From the NCBI GenBank assembly GCA_947683425.1, contig CANTUQ010000031.1, positions 3,297,001 through 3,361,000 of the forward strand: a DNA stretch of 64,000 nucleotides. The letters run 5' to 3'. This document shows, in pieces, positions 24,142 through 33,590 of the stretch. A program made the translations under genes and the position numbers. Origin of the DNA: Excoecaria cochinchinensis. Lineage: Eukaryota; Streptophyta; Magnoliopsida; Malpighiales; Euphorbiaceae. Positions within the stretch are counted from its first letter, which is position 1, and the number at the start of each line of letters is the position of its first letter. The notes beneath the pieces were generated by a model that was not told where the DNA came from, did no database searches, and saw nothing but the letters and a program-made list of their open reading frames with translations.

Positions 24142-24182
24142 CTAAGCGTTATCGCTTAGCACGGATTTCCTTTCCGTGCAGG
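24142..24182 (+). other. Tandem hairpin in E 5' LTR
   Basis: CTAAGCG-TTAT-CGCTTAG (24142-24159) abuts GCACGGA-TTTCCTT-TCCGTGC (24159-24179) and AGG. The seventh pair of the second stem is A-T here and G-C in LTR H. Confidence 0.7.
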
Positions 24183-24658
24183 TGGCAGGTTTGGTTCTGA
24201 TCGAGTCGCGCTTCTGCAAGGTCGGCCACGTAGGAGTTAGAAGTTCTGCATTTTGTTCAGCTTCTGTATTTCAGCTTTTGTAATTCTGTAGTATTGTATA
24301 TGTATTTAATTATGTTTCGTTCTTGAGTTTTCTTTTGGGGAATGTAATAGCTAGTATGTCCTTATGTTTAGTTATTCCTTTGTTTTATTATTTCACTTAT
24401 GCTTCCGTTGAATGGTCATATGTATGCTTCTGTGTATGTGTCAGCTTAGTGTCTGTGTGTGCATAAGTGATTGCATGTTCAGTCTGTACCGCAAGGTAAG
24501 TCAAGGTAAGTTTTTAATTAATCCGTATTTCTGTATGCATGTTAAGTATGAAAGTATGCTTCCGCATTGTGCATGTGTATATCTGTATATGTGAGCGTTG
24601 TGTAGCGCGTCCGTCGGCGTCCTTCCAACGGGGACGGCGATGGGGGTGTTACAGTTAG

Positions 24659-24670
24659 TGGTATCAGAGC
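24659..24670 (+). promoter_or_regulatory. Element E primer-binding site (initiator tRNA-Met)
   Basis: TGGTATCAGAGC, complementary to the 3' end of plant initiator tRNA-Met, lies 5 nt after the LTR, as is usual for Tekay and copia elements. Confidence 0.92.
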
Positions 24671-24781
24671 CCAGGTTTGTTGGTTCTGGGTGTGTTATTT
24701 GTTATGTGTTGAGTCTTTACATGAGAGTCGGTTTTGTGTCGTGGCCTAATGCAGATGCGTCTTGTTTTGTGTCATGTCTAG

Positions 24782-25363
24782 ATGGAGTCTGATCCTAGTG
24801 AGAATGTGGGCGAGACAACAGAAAGTGTGAATCGAGTTAGTGCTGATCAGGATGTTTCAGAGCATCTTCCAGTTGAAGATTCTGGTCGTGTTTCTGATGA
24901 TAGGGCATTAGTACAAGGATTGATTCGGATTTTGGATAGATTGACTGCTCCTCGTGCTTCTCAAGAAGTTGTGCGGCATGTTCCTCAGAAGAGAAAAGGA
25001 TCGGTTAGTGAAGTGTCAGCAGGGAAGAGGGTTCGAGAACCTTCGATGTGTCAACAATTTCAGAGGCAACATGGGAATAAGTGTAAGAAGTGGGAACCGT
25101 CAGTATGTCAGCACTGTCAGAAGCGACATCGTGGTCCATGTCGGAAGCTTTCAGGTGCTTGTTTCAGGTGTGGCAGTATGGAACACCGGATTGCAGATTG
25201 TCCTAAGAAGAGGAATGAGAGTCTAGCTGGGCAAGCTAGAAAGGAAGTGGAGGATTTGCTCAGATCTTCTCGAGTGTCTTCAGAGTTTGTAGCATCTAGC
25301 AAGGATTCGAAGGAGACCGCAGGTTCTTCTGGTAAGTTACTTTGCAAGCTTTTGTTTAAGTAA
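24782..25363 (+). CDS. gag: Element E truncated gag (zinc-knuckle part)
   Basis: 193 codons from the first ATG after the leader. The acidic N-terminus is followed (about residues 40-60) by a segment like the gag of D (ALVQGLIRILDRLT). The capsid domain is absent. The frame then goes into a basic region with a degenerate first knuckle (CQQFQRQHGNKC), an intact one (CQHCQKRHRGPC, C-x2-C-x4-H-x3-C) and a CCHC knuckle (CFRCGSMEHRIADC). The Ser-rich tail ends at TAA, and no protease follows. The product could bind RNA through its knuckles but should not assemble capsids alone. The open frame is undamaged, which fits the young age of the insertion. Confidence 0.82.
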   Translation: MESDPSENVGETTESVNRVSADQDVSEHLPVEDSGRVSDDRALVQGLIRILDRLTAPRASQEVVRHVPQKRKGSVSEVSAGKRVREPSMCQQFQRQHGNKCKKWEPSVCQHCQKRHRGPCRKLSGACFRCGSMEHRIADCPKKRNESLAGQARKEVEDLLRSSRVSSEFVASSKDSKETAGSSGKLLCKLLFK

Positions 25364-25405
25364 GTTTTGTTTATTTGGGTTGTGTGGATGTAAGTGTTTC
25401 ACTGT

Positions 25406-25442
25406 GAATTTCGAGGACGAAATTCTTTTAGGAGGGAAGAGT
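25406..25442 (+). promoter_or_regulatory. Element E polypurine tract with conserved inverted repeat
   Basis: GAATTTCG-AGGA-CGAAATTC (25406-25425), then AGGAGGGAAGAGT up to the LTR. In A and D the same 20 bases are coding (end of pol); here pol is gone but the bases are unchanged. Confidence 0.88.
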
Positions 25443-26473
25443 TGTCACACCCCAAAATAGCCCTGGTCGGATTGTGCATGTTAAGTCGGGATCGGAAGGG
25501 TATTTTAGTAAATCGTGTTTGAGAATTTGGAGTGCTAAGGACCTAATTGATAAGTTAATTAAGTTGGTAAAGAAAGAAATGTGTAAGTGAGTGAAGTGTA
25601 ATTTGTTTAAGGATTAAAGAGCATTTAGACAAGATATTTATTAAGGCAATGGTTGGGTATGACTCTTGTATTGTGCCATGGTTTGAAATGCTAAGTGGAA
25701 TTTGTGGTTCAATAAGGATTTGCCATGTGGGTTTTTGGGTGAGCATTGAAAGCAGAAAAAGAAAAGAAAGAGAAAGAGAGAGAGGGAACAGAGATTGCAT
25801 TTCCCGTTCGTCCCTCTCTCACGCTCCTCCTTCTTCTTCTCTTCTTCCTTCTCTGCTTTTCCTTTCACTTTCGCTTGGCTTGGTTTTGTGTGGCTTGGAT
25901 TGTGGTTTTGCTTGAGGAGCTTTGGATTACAAGAAGGAGCAAAGTAAAGGCAAGGGAAAGGATTGAGCAGTGATTTGGAAGCTGATTTTGGATCGTTATT
26001 TCCAGGTTTGGGAGCATTTTGAATGCATGCAATATTTGAGCTTCTGTGTTCTTCAATCTCAGCATGTCTCTGCCCTATTTTCTCACTAGGCTTATAATTA
26101 TGTTTGCTTAGTCTGATTTCTGGAAATTGATGTGTTCTGGAATATGTATATGCATGAGTATGTGAGTAATTATGTTAGTAATGCATGACAAGTATCGATT
26201 TAGAAGTTCTGAGTTTGTGTTTTGAACCTACTGTAACTTTTAGGGTTTATATTCTTGAATGGGTTTATGCATGATTTTGGTTGATTTAATTGTTGAATTA
26301 AGTTGCAATGATCTTGTTTATGCTGTTTGGGACATCAATTAGAAGGTAAGATGAGTTATGGAGGTCTTTGAATTAGATTGAAAATAGTTTTTATTTAGTT
26401 CTTTGATTTTCTGGAAAAGGATGGAAATCTGCAGGTTCGCGATTTCGGGAAAGAAGAAGAGGGCAAGAGATGT

Positions 26474-26689
26474 AGCTCACGTTACGTGAGCAAGGCTCAC
26501 GACGTGAGCAGATTGCTCACGTTACGTGAGCAATGCTCACGACGTGAGCAATGCTCACTACGTGAGCAATGCTCACGTTACGTGAGCAATGCTCACAACG
26601 TGAGCATAGCTCACGTTACGTGAGCAATGCTCACGACGTGAGCAGATTGCTCACGAGGCGTGAGCAGATTGCTCACGCGACGTGAGCAA
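26474..26689. repeat. CTCACG/CGTGAG palindrome array in E 3' LTR
   Basis: 216 bp, two 19-bp units longer than its partner at 21869-22046. The extra units carry CTCACTACGTGAG and CTCACGTTACGTGAG. Confidence 0.9.
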
Positions 26690-27689
26690 CCCTCATGTTC
26701 TGTTTTGCTTCTGTTTTTCCTTCCCCAGTGTCCAGTTTTTATAAAATGGTTTTCAAAAGCTTTTCAGGGTATTTTTCCTCTACTGTGTTTTATATTATCT
26801 TGATGACATGACTGATTATTCCAATTTATTTGGTATTAATAATATGTTATCTAAGATAAGTTATATGTAGTATTTTGGAATTAGTTTTGGATTACAGTGA
26901 TCCTGTTAAATGACTTGGGATTTTAACAGTATGGTTTGGACTGTAATATGTTTATTATTGTGATATGTATTGCATGTCATATTTTTGAATGCGAAGGATT
27001 TATAAAGGTTAACTTTCTGACTGTTAGTTCTCAAACATGTTCTGTCTTAATGTGAATTATGTCATGCATATCTTTAGTCTGCTTCTTCTTTAAGAATAAT
27101 TGCCATGCTTAAGATTATGTAGTAACTTTCCCCGATTTGGATGATGTGTTTTTGGTCATTAGCACAATATGTTTCCACATGTGTTCCTGATATGCGTTAG
27201 TAAATTAAGTAGGGATAAAATACGATTGATTGACCTATTGCATGTTTCAGAATATGACTTGAATGAGGTATGATTGATATTATGCTATGCTATATTTACT
27301 TGAATAATATGGTTAATGTTTGAATGCATGATATGCTTTAGCTTGGGAATTCAAAGTGTTATGTTTAAATGTAATTTGGACTATGCATGATTTATACTTA
27401 GTATCCTCACCTAAACGCACGTTTAGGATTATGTTTTGATAATCATTAGCATGGTAGTGCTTTTATACCTGATTCTTGGCATGTTTTAGAACAGTGTTTA
27501 AATGTTAAGTATATTGACTGTTTTATGTTTTGCAATGGGAATGTATGAGATATGCCAAACCTTATGAACATATTTATATGTCTTTTGTACTCTGATTTAT
27601 GCATGATGTATATATTTGTACATATATATTTATGCGTTGTGCGATTCGAAATGTGTATTGTTTTATGCATGACCTGCGAGAGTCAGTCT

Positions 27690-27939
27690 AGTGGATAGTT
27701 AGGCATGCCTAATAGAGTCTTTCAGTAGCTGCAGCGCCCTTTGAACGTATTGGACCCTGATCAGGTCCCCCGTATGGTTCCTCGCGAACCCCCCCTCAGT
27801 ACGGATCCTCGTGGTCCTTTTTAATGAATTTGGATCGGGTTAAGATCCCCCATCAGTAAAATGCTTTTGTGATAAAATAAAGTGGTTTTCGACTTGTACC
27901 CGTAAGGTACTAATCAGTTCAGTACACTCGTTATCCACT
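27690..27939 (+). other. Structured RNA module in E 3' LTR
   Basis: Same sequence as the 5' LTR copy at 23047-23296, with no difference noticed. Confidence 0.7.
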
Positions 27940-28784
27940 ATTGTGAGTCAGCAGGTGCTTTACTGCTTTGTACTACTTTGAAATAACTATATGAATGTGA
28001 TATCCGTTTGATTATGATAAAGATCTCAGAAATCAGTTTATGTGTATATGAATGTGATTGTGGGCTTCAGAATGTATGTCTGTTTTAAATAAGCATGACT
28101 TTATATCTAACATGATTATCCGTACTCGTCATGTGAATTGTTATAAGTTTCTGAATGCTTTGATTATGATGCGACTAGAGAATTTATGTATGTGACTTAA
28201 ACATGTTTTGTTAATATATTAGCTTGTGAACCGAGGCAGCTGTGATGGTAAGTATGTGATGATTACTGTACTCTCTGCATGATGATGATATGAATGTAAT
28301 ACTAAGTGGTTATGCCTTCAGTCTCCGTTATCAGAATGTTTCTGCATGATGCTTAATATATATTAGAGTTGCGCAGCGGTATTGTGATGCTATAAATGTT
28401 ATCCTTTGGATATTTGACTAGTGTTTATGCTTAACATGATGATTGGGTTGTCAGTTCAGGCGTGGGTACTTAGTGATATTTAATGCATGTGTTTAGCTCT
28501 TGTGACTCCGCATGGTAAGATGCTATCATTTGATACCCATGTAGGTTTATGCATGAGTTATAATATGTAGTTCAGCATGATGATGCTTGTGACGTATACT
28601 GTAGTATGTCTGTAATGGTCTATCCTGGACATGAGGTTATGGTTTGATTGTGAGTTATCGAATGAATGCCTTTACTATGCCAGCATGATCATATTTGTTT
28701 TGAATATCTGCATTTGTCATCTGAATGTGTTTTGCCTTGACGACCATTGTGAATGGCCGTCCATATTCTGGTGTGTTCTCCCCA

Positions 28785-28825
28785 CTAAGCGTTATCGCTT
28801 AGCACGGATTTCCTTTCCGTGCAGG
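28785..28825 (+). other. Tandem hairpin in E 3' LTR
   Basis: Same sequence as the 5' LTR copy at 24142-24182. Confidence 0.7.
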
Positions 28826-31238
28826 TGGCAGGTTTGGTTCTGATCGAGTCGCGCTTCTGCAAGGTCGGCCACGTAGGAGTTAGAAGTTCTGCATTTTGTT
28901 CAGCTTCTGTATTTCAGCTTTTGTAATTCTGTAGTATTGTATATGTATTTAATTATGTTTCGTTCTTGAGTTTTCTTTTGGGGAATGTAATAGCTAGTAT
29001 GTCCTTATGTTTAGTTATTCCTTTGTTTTATTATTTCACTTATGCTTCCGTTGAATGGTCATATGTATGCTTCTGTGTATGTGTCAGCTTAGTGTCTGTG
29101 TGTGCATAAGTGATTGCATGTTCAGTCTGTACCGCAAGGTAAGTCAAGGTAAGTTTTTAATTAATCCGTATTTCTGTATGCATGTTAAGTATGAAAGTAT
29201 GCTTCCGCATTGTGCATGTGTATATCTGTATATGTGAGCGTTGTGTAGCGCGTCCGTCGGCGTCCTTCCAATGGGGACGGCGATGGGGGTGTTACAGGTG
29301 AGGGAAGTACGCTCTTTTCTTGGTCATGCAGGATTTTACCGAAGGTTTATTAAAGATTTTTCGAAGATTACCCAGCCTCTTTGCAAGCTGTTACAAAAAG
29401 ACACTCTATTTGACTTCAGCACTGAATGCAAGGATAGCTTTGATCAGTTAAAAGACAAGCTGACATCTGCACCAATTATCCAGCCCCCAGATTGGGCACT
29501 ACCCTTTGAAATTATGTGCGATGCCAGCAACTATGCCGTTGGAGCTGTACTCGGTCAACGAATTAATAGGAGTGCACATTCTATTTACTATGCTTCAAGG
29601 ACTCTTGATAATGCTCAGAGAAACTACTCTACTACAGAAAAGGAGTTACTTGCAGTAGTTTTTGCTTTAGAAAAATTTAGATCATATTTATTGGGTACTA
29701 AAGTTAAAATTTTTTCTGATCATGCAGCTTTAAAATACCTGCTTGCCAAAAAAGAGTCCAAGCCAAGATTAATAAGATGGATACTGCTCTTACAAGAATT
29801 TGATTTGGAGATTCGTGATAAAAAAGGGACAGAAAATTCAGTGGCAGATAACTTGAGCAGACTGATCATGAATGAGGAACCTCAACCACTTCAAGATACA
29901 TTTCCGGATGAACATCTCTTTGAGATTAAATCTTCAATACCATGGTATGCTGATATAGTAAATTATTTGGTAGCTAGAACATTGCCCAGTGAGTTGACTA
30001 GAGCACAAAAAGATAAAATTAAGAGTGAGTCTAAATATTATATCTGGGATGACCCTTATTTGTGGAAGCATTGTTATGATCAATTAATTCGCAGGTGTGT
30101 TTCTGAGTGTGAAATTCCATCCATTCTAGCATTTTGCCATTCTTATGCCTGTGGTGGACATTTTGGTCCAAAAAGGACAGCACGTAAGGTGCTGGAATGT
30201 GGGTTGTTCTGGCCTACTTTATTCCGTGATGCCTATTTATTTTGTAAATCCTGTAGCAATTGCCAACGGACTGGTAATTTAGGACATAGAGATCAAATGC
30301 CTCTTACTCCTATTTTAGCTTGTGAAATTTTTGATATATGGGGAATTGACTTCATGGGTCCATTCCCATCTTCTTTTGGTAATTGTTACATTCTTTTAGC
30401 TGTGGACTACATTTCTAAGTGGGTAGAAGCAAAAGCCACCAGGACTAATGATTCTAAGATTGTCGTAGGTTTTGTCAAGAGTCATATTTTCAGCAGATAT
30501 GGAGTACCAAGGGCAATCATCAGTGACAGAGGCACTCATTTTTGCAATCGTACGTTTGAAAGTCTGTTAAGAAAATATGGTGTGACTCACAGAATTTCGA
30601 CGGCCTACCACCCACAGACTAGTGGTCAAGCAGAGGTATCCAATAGAGAAATCAAGTCTATTTTGGAAAAGACTGTCAATCCCACTCGCAAAGATTGGAG
30701 TATACGTCTAGAAGATGCTTTATGGGCATACAGAACTGCATATAAAAATCCAATTGGTATGTCTCCATATCGCTTCTTGTTTGGTAAGTCTTGCCACCTT
30801 CCTGTTGAACTAGAGCATAAAGCGTATTGGGCAATAAAACAGTGTAACATGAACATGGAAGAAGCAGGTGAACAAAGGAAGTTACAACTCCAAGAACTTG
30901 AGGAACTCAGACTTGATGCTTATGAGAATTCTAGAGTTTACAAAGAAAAAATTAAACTTTTTTATGATAAAAATATTTCTAGAAAAAATTTTCAAATTGG
31001 TCAGAAAGTTCTCTTGTTTCATTCTAGACTTAAGCTTTTCCCAGGAAAATTAAGGTCACGTTGGATTGGACCTTTTATTGTTACTAATATATTTTCTCAT
31101 GGTGCAGTAGAAATTCAAAGCCCCAGCACTGCCAAAACGTTTAAGGTCAATGGACATCATTTAAAACCTTTTTATGAGGGATTTCAAGTGACAAATATTG
31201 AAACCATTCAATTGGAGGTTCCAAATTACGAAGAATGA

Positions 31239-31844
31239 TGCTGCATTATGTCTGGCCTTCAGACAGAAAATAAGGGCGCTGGTTGGGAGGCAACCCAACA
31301 TCTTTATCTTTAATTTTAATTTCTAATTTTTTTTTTATTTTATTTTCGTTTTAAAAAAAATAAAAAAAAAAAAAGAGAAAAAGCTGGTGTGTTCTTTTTA
31401 AATTCTGGGTTGAAGCTTGGTTTTAATGGTTAATGTGCTAAATGTTTACGTTTTCTTTTATTTTTATTCTCTTTGTTATGTTAAATTTTTTGCTTTTTCA
31501 TTTCTCTTTCTTTGTTGCTTTTTAACAATTGTACTTTGTCTTTTTATTGTTTGTTCCTTTGTTTCACGATTTTTCATTCTCCTCTCTTCACCTTTCTTTG
31601 TTACTTTTTCATAATTGTTTTTCTACTTTGCCTTTTTGTTGTTTGTTCTTACTTCTATTTGTTCACGATTTTTCATTCTTTCTTTCAATCTTCATCTTTC
31701 CCTCTTACTTTTTCTTTTAATGATTATTTTTACTTGTTTATTTTATTCTTTGTTTTTATTATTTATCTTTCCTCATAATTTCTTCTTTTCAAACATCTTT
31801 ATTTTTAATTTTTCTATTTTTTTTATTTATTTTCACCTTCCGAA

Positions 31845-31879
<35 letters not shown>

Positions 31880-32800
31880 TAATAAAAAAAAATGAGAAAA
31901 GCTGGTGTGTTTTCTTCAATTCTGGGTAACAGGTTGAGTTTTAATGGTTAATGTGATAAGGTAAGTCTTTGAGTTGAGTTTTATTTTGTTTTATTCTCTT
32001 TTATTTTTGATAATTTCCTCTTTATTTGACTTTTACTTTTACTTTTTATTTTATTCTTTGGTTTGTTTTCACAATTACACTTTTGCTTGTTTATTTTAAT
32101 CTTTACTTTTGTTACTTCTCTTCTTCTTTTCACACCCAGCCGACACCTTCCCCTGTTCTCACCATTTTTTTTTCTTTCTTCTTGCCGCCGTCGAAATGCC
32201 AACCAGCTGCCCACCGGAGTAACGAGCGCCGTCGCACAGCCGCTGTCCACCGAGCGCCGATCAGCAGCCACCTCTTCGCCATCTCTCCTCCACCAGCTAG
32301 ACACCGATTATCAATGAAAATCACAGCAAGCGCCGCTCCCTTCTCTGCTCTGCTCAGCTTTAACGGAAATCAGAAAGCCCAAGCTTCTCCACTGTTCTCT
32401 TCGGCGATCACCATCTCCACCGGAGTTTGCACATGGGTTTGGTTAGTTTTGTGTTTGATTTGGTAGATTTGGATTAATTTGTGGTTAATTTGTGGTTATC
32501 TAGGAATTGATTTTCATGATCAGTTGTGGTTGATTTTGGTTTGAAATTGGAATTGCTTCTTCAATTGAGCTATTATCTTGGTTATGATTGTGAACCGATT
32601 CAGATTGTTGGCATGATTGGGTATTTTGGGCGTTTAGTGCATTTTTGCTAATGAAAATTCTACTGAAAATTATTGGGTAATTTCGGGATTTAATAAAATT
32701 GAATCACAAATGCTGGGTTGAAATTGATTGGTGGAATTTTATATTGTGAGTGCTAGCTGCCCAAGCCACACGTTACTCTGTTTTGCATTCTCTGGGTCCA
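31239..32800 (+). other. Element C spacer between pol and ORF-1, low complexity
   Basis: About 1.6 kb, mostly T-rich and CT-rich, with a (TA)n run at about 31857-31881. A segment beginning GAGAAAAGCTGGTGTGTT at about 31376 recurs at about 31893, indicating an imperfect tandem duplication of about 517 bp. A short GC-rich block lies at 32180-32310. Several frames open here by base composition alone; none resembles a known protein. Confidence 0.7.
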
Positions 32801-32834
32801 GTTTTTGCAAATATTTGTTGGGTAGAATTTAAAA

Positions 32835-33477
32835 ATGGTGAAGAAAACTGTTGCTAGAACCAAAAGAAAGCTGAAAAAAAGGGAAGAACCACATATCCCT
32901 CGAACTAGGCTTGGAAAAGGAAAATCTTTTCTTCCTCCATCTGACCAACAAATGGGCGGGAATGTCAAATTTACTAGAAAGGCACATAAGAATAGGTATG
33001 CTGTGTTGGTGAATAGAAAAATTGTGCCTAGCAAATGTCAGGATAATAAAGTTATTGATAGCTTGCCAATGCTTTTTTATCCTACTTTGGTTGAGGAATC
33101 TGGTTGGGAGCCTATTCTTTCTAATGACTGTCACTTTTATTGCTATGCGTTTGGAAGTTTTAGATCTCGACAATACTGATATGCATATTGCTTGTGAAGT
33201 TGGTCCATTGGACATTGATTGTTTGCACAGGATGGGAGAGGTAGAGAAGTTGCCCAATGGCCAATACAGAGCAGCCCCTTCTGGTCCTGGTTTTTATACT
33301 CGGATTGTGCGCAACAAGCGAGCTCGCCCATCTGAATCCGATGATGATGCTGGCCCATCTCAACCGTGGCGTGAGCTGACCTCTAGACTTGACAGATTAG
33401 ATGGTCGATTGGGCAGATTGGAGCAATATATGGATACACTTTTTGATCATTTCGGGTTACCCAAACCCCCTCTCTAG
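32835..33477 (+). pseudogene. Element C Athila ORF-1 (env-position protein), shortened
   Basis: A basic N-terminus (MVKKTVARTKRKLKKREE) is followed by an Athila ORF-1-like segment (LVEESGWEPIL). That frame ends at TGA near 33177. The adjoining frame (33022-33477) carries the C-terminal part (VGPLDIDCLHRMGEVEK, then an acidic linker and a short coiled-coil-like end). The order and the ending match the ORF-1 of element B, but the central 150 or so residues seen in B are missing. I infer an internal deletion plus a frameshift near 33150-33175. The function of ORF-1 is not established; it occupies the env position of Athila elements. Confidence 0.65.
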
Positions 33478-33544
33478 ATCTTTTCAGGGCAGTATTTTTA
33501 CCTCCCAATTTTGTTTCATTTTTTTTGATGTATTTTGATCCTAG

Positions 33545-33590
33545 CTTTACATTGGGGACAATGTAAAGTTTACGTGTGGGGGAGGGGAAT
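33545..33590 (+). promoter_or_regulatory. Element C internal polypurine tract after ORF-1
   Basis: TTTACATTGGGGACAATGTAAA, an inverted repeat, is followed by GTGTGGGGGAGGGGAA. Element B has the same arrangement at 44333-44373. It resembles a second plus-strand primer site downstream of ORF-1. Confidence 0.7.

Larger units (their letters stand above)
20838..24653 (+). repeat. Element E 5' LTR (3816 bp)
   Basis: TGTCACACCCC...GGGGGTGTTACA. It contains an AG-rich then CT-rich stretch (21145-21260), the palindrome array, the structured module, a GACGACCATT-GTG-AATGGCCGTC hairpin (about 24096-24118), the tandem hairpin and GGTAAGTTTTTAATTA about 145 nt before the end. Identical short frames in both LTRs (for example 21044-21310 and 25649-25915) have no recognisable domain. 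Confidence 0.95.
20838..29296 (+). mobile_element. Element E: young non-autonomous Tekay-like element (gag only)
   Basis: The two LTRs (3816 and 3854 bp) are nearly identical. The internal region is only 789 bp, with a primer-binding site, a 193-codon partial gag and a polypurine tract, and no pol. GGTGA target duplications are perfect. I noticed about five substitutions and one 38-bp length difference between the LTRs. That places E as the youngest datable insertion in the window. It must have been mobilised by proteins of a related complete element. Confidence 0.95.
25443..29296 (+). repeat. Element E 3' LTR (3854 bp)
   Basis: Nearly identical to 20838-24653. It is 38 bp longer, a difference fully explained by two extra units in the palindrome array. 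Differences seen include CATTACG/CGTTACG, TTTCAG/TTTTAG and AACGGGG/AATGGGG. Confidence 0.95.
18662..31238 (+). pseudogene. pol: Element C pol (Athila), split by insertion of E
   Basis: The first part is 18662-20837; the second part resumes in frame at 29302 and ends at TGA 31236-31238. Protease has LIDLGAS near 19245. Reverse transcriptase has CIDYRKL (about 20315) and the catalytic FMDD (about 20610). RNase H starts at CDASN (about 29518). Integrase has the HHCC zinc region (about 30135-30275, ending KSCSNCQRTG), then Asp in GIDFMGPF, Asp in ISDRGTHF and Glu in AEVSNRE. The end GKLRSRWIGPF is the GPF-type tail; there is no chromodomain, as expected for Athila. Joining 20837 to 29302 leaves the frame open across the insertion, so the E insertion is the only major break seen besides the upstream TAG. 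Confidence 0.92.

Noticed and set aside
24659..24670. tRNA gene at the initiator tRNA-Met match
   Set aside because: Only the 12-13 nt complementary to the tRNA 3' end are present; these are primer-binding sites. No full tRNA gene was seen.
25649..25915. Small proteins repeated identically in both E LTRs (for example 88 codons)
   Set aside because: Identity comes from the LTR duplication; the frames cover AG- and CT-rich promoter sequence and show no domain.
32180..32310. Host exon in the GC-rich block of C
   Set aside because: Lies between pol and ORF-1 of an intact Athila layout; no protein match recognised and no clear splice frame.
32026..32466. 146-codon frame in the spacer of C
   Set aside because: T-rich and Ser/Phe-rich with no motif, and overlapping frames on both strands.
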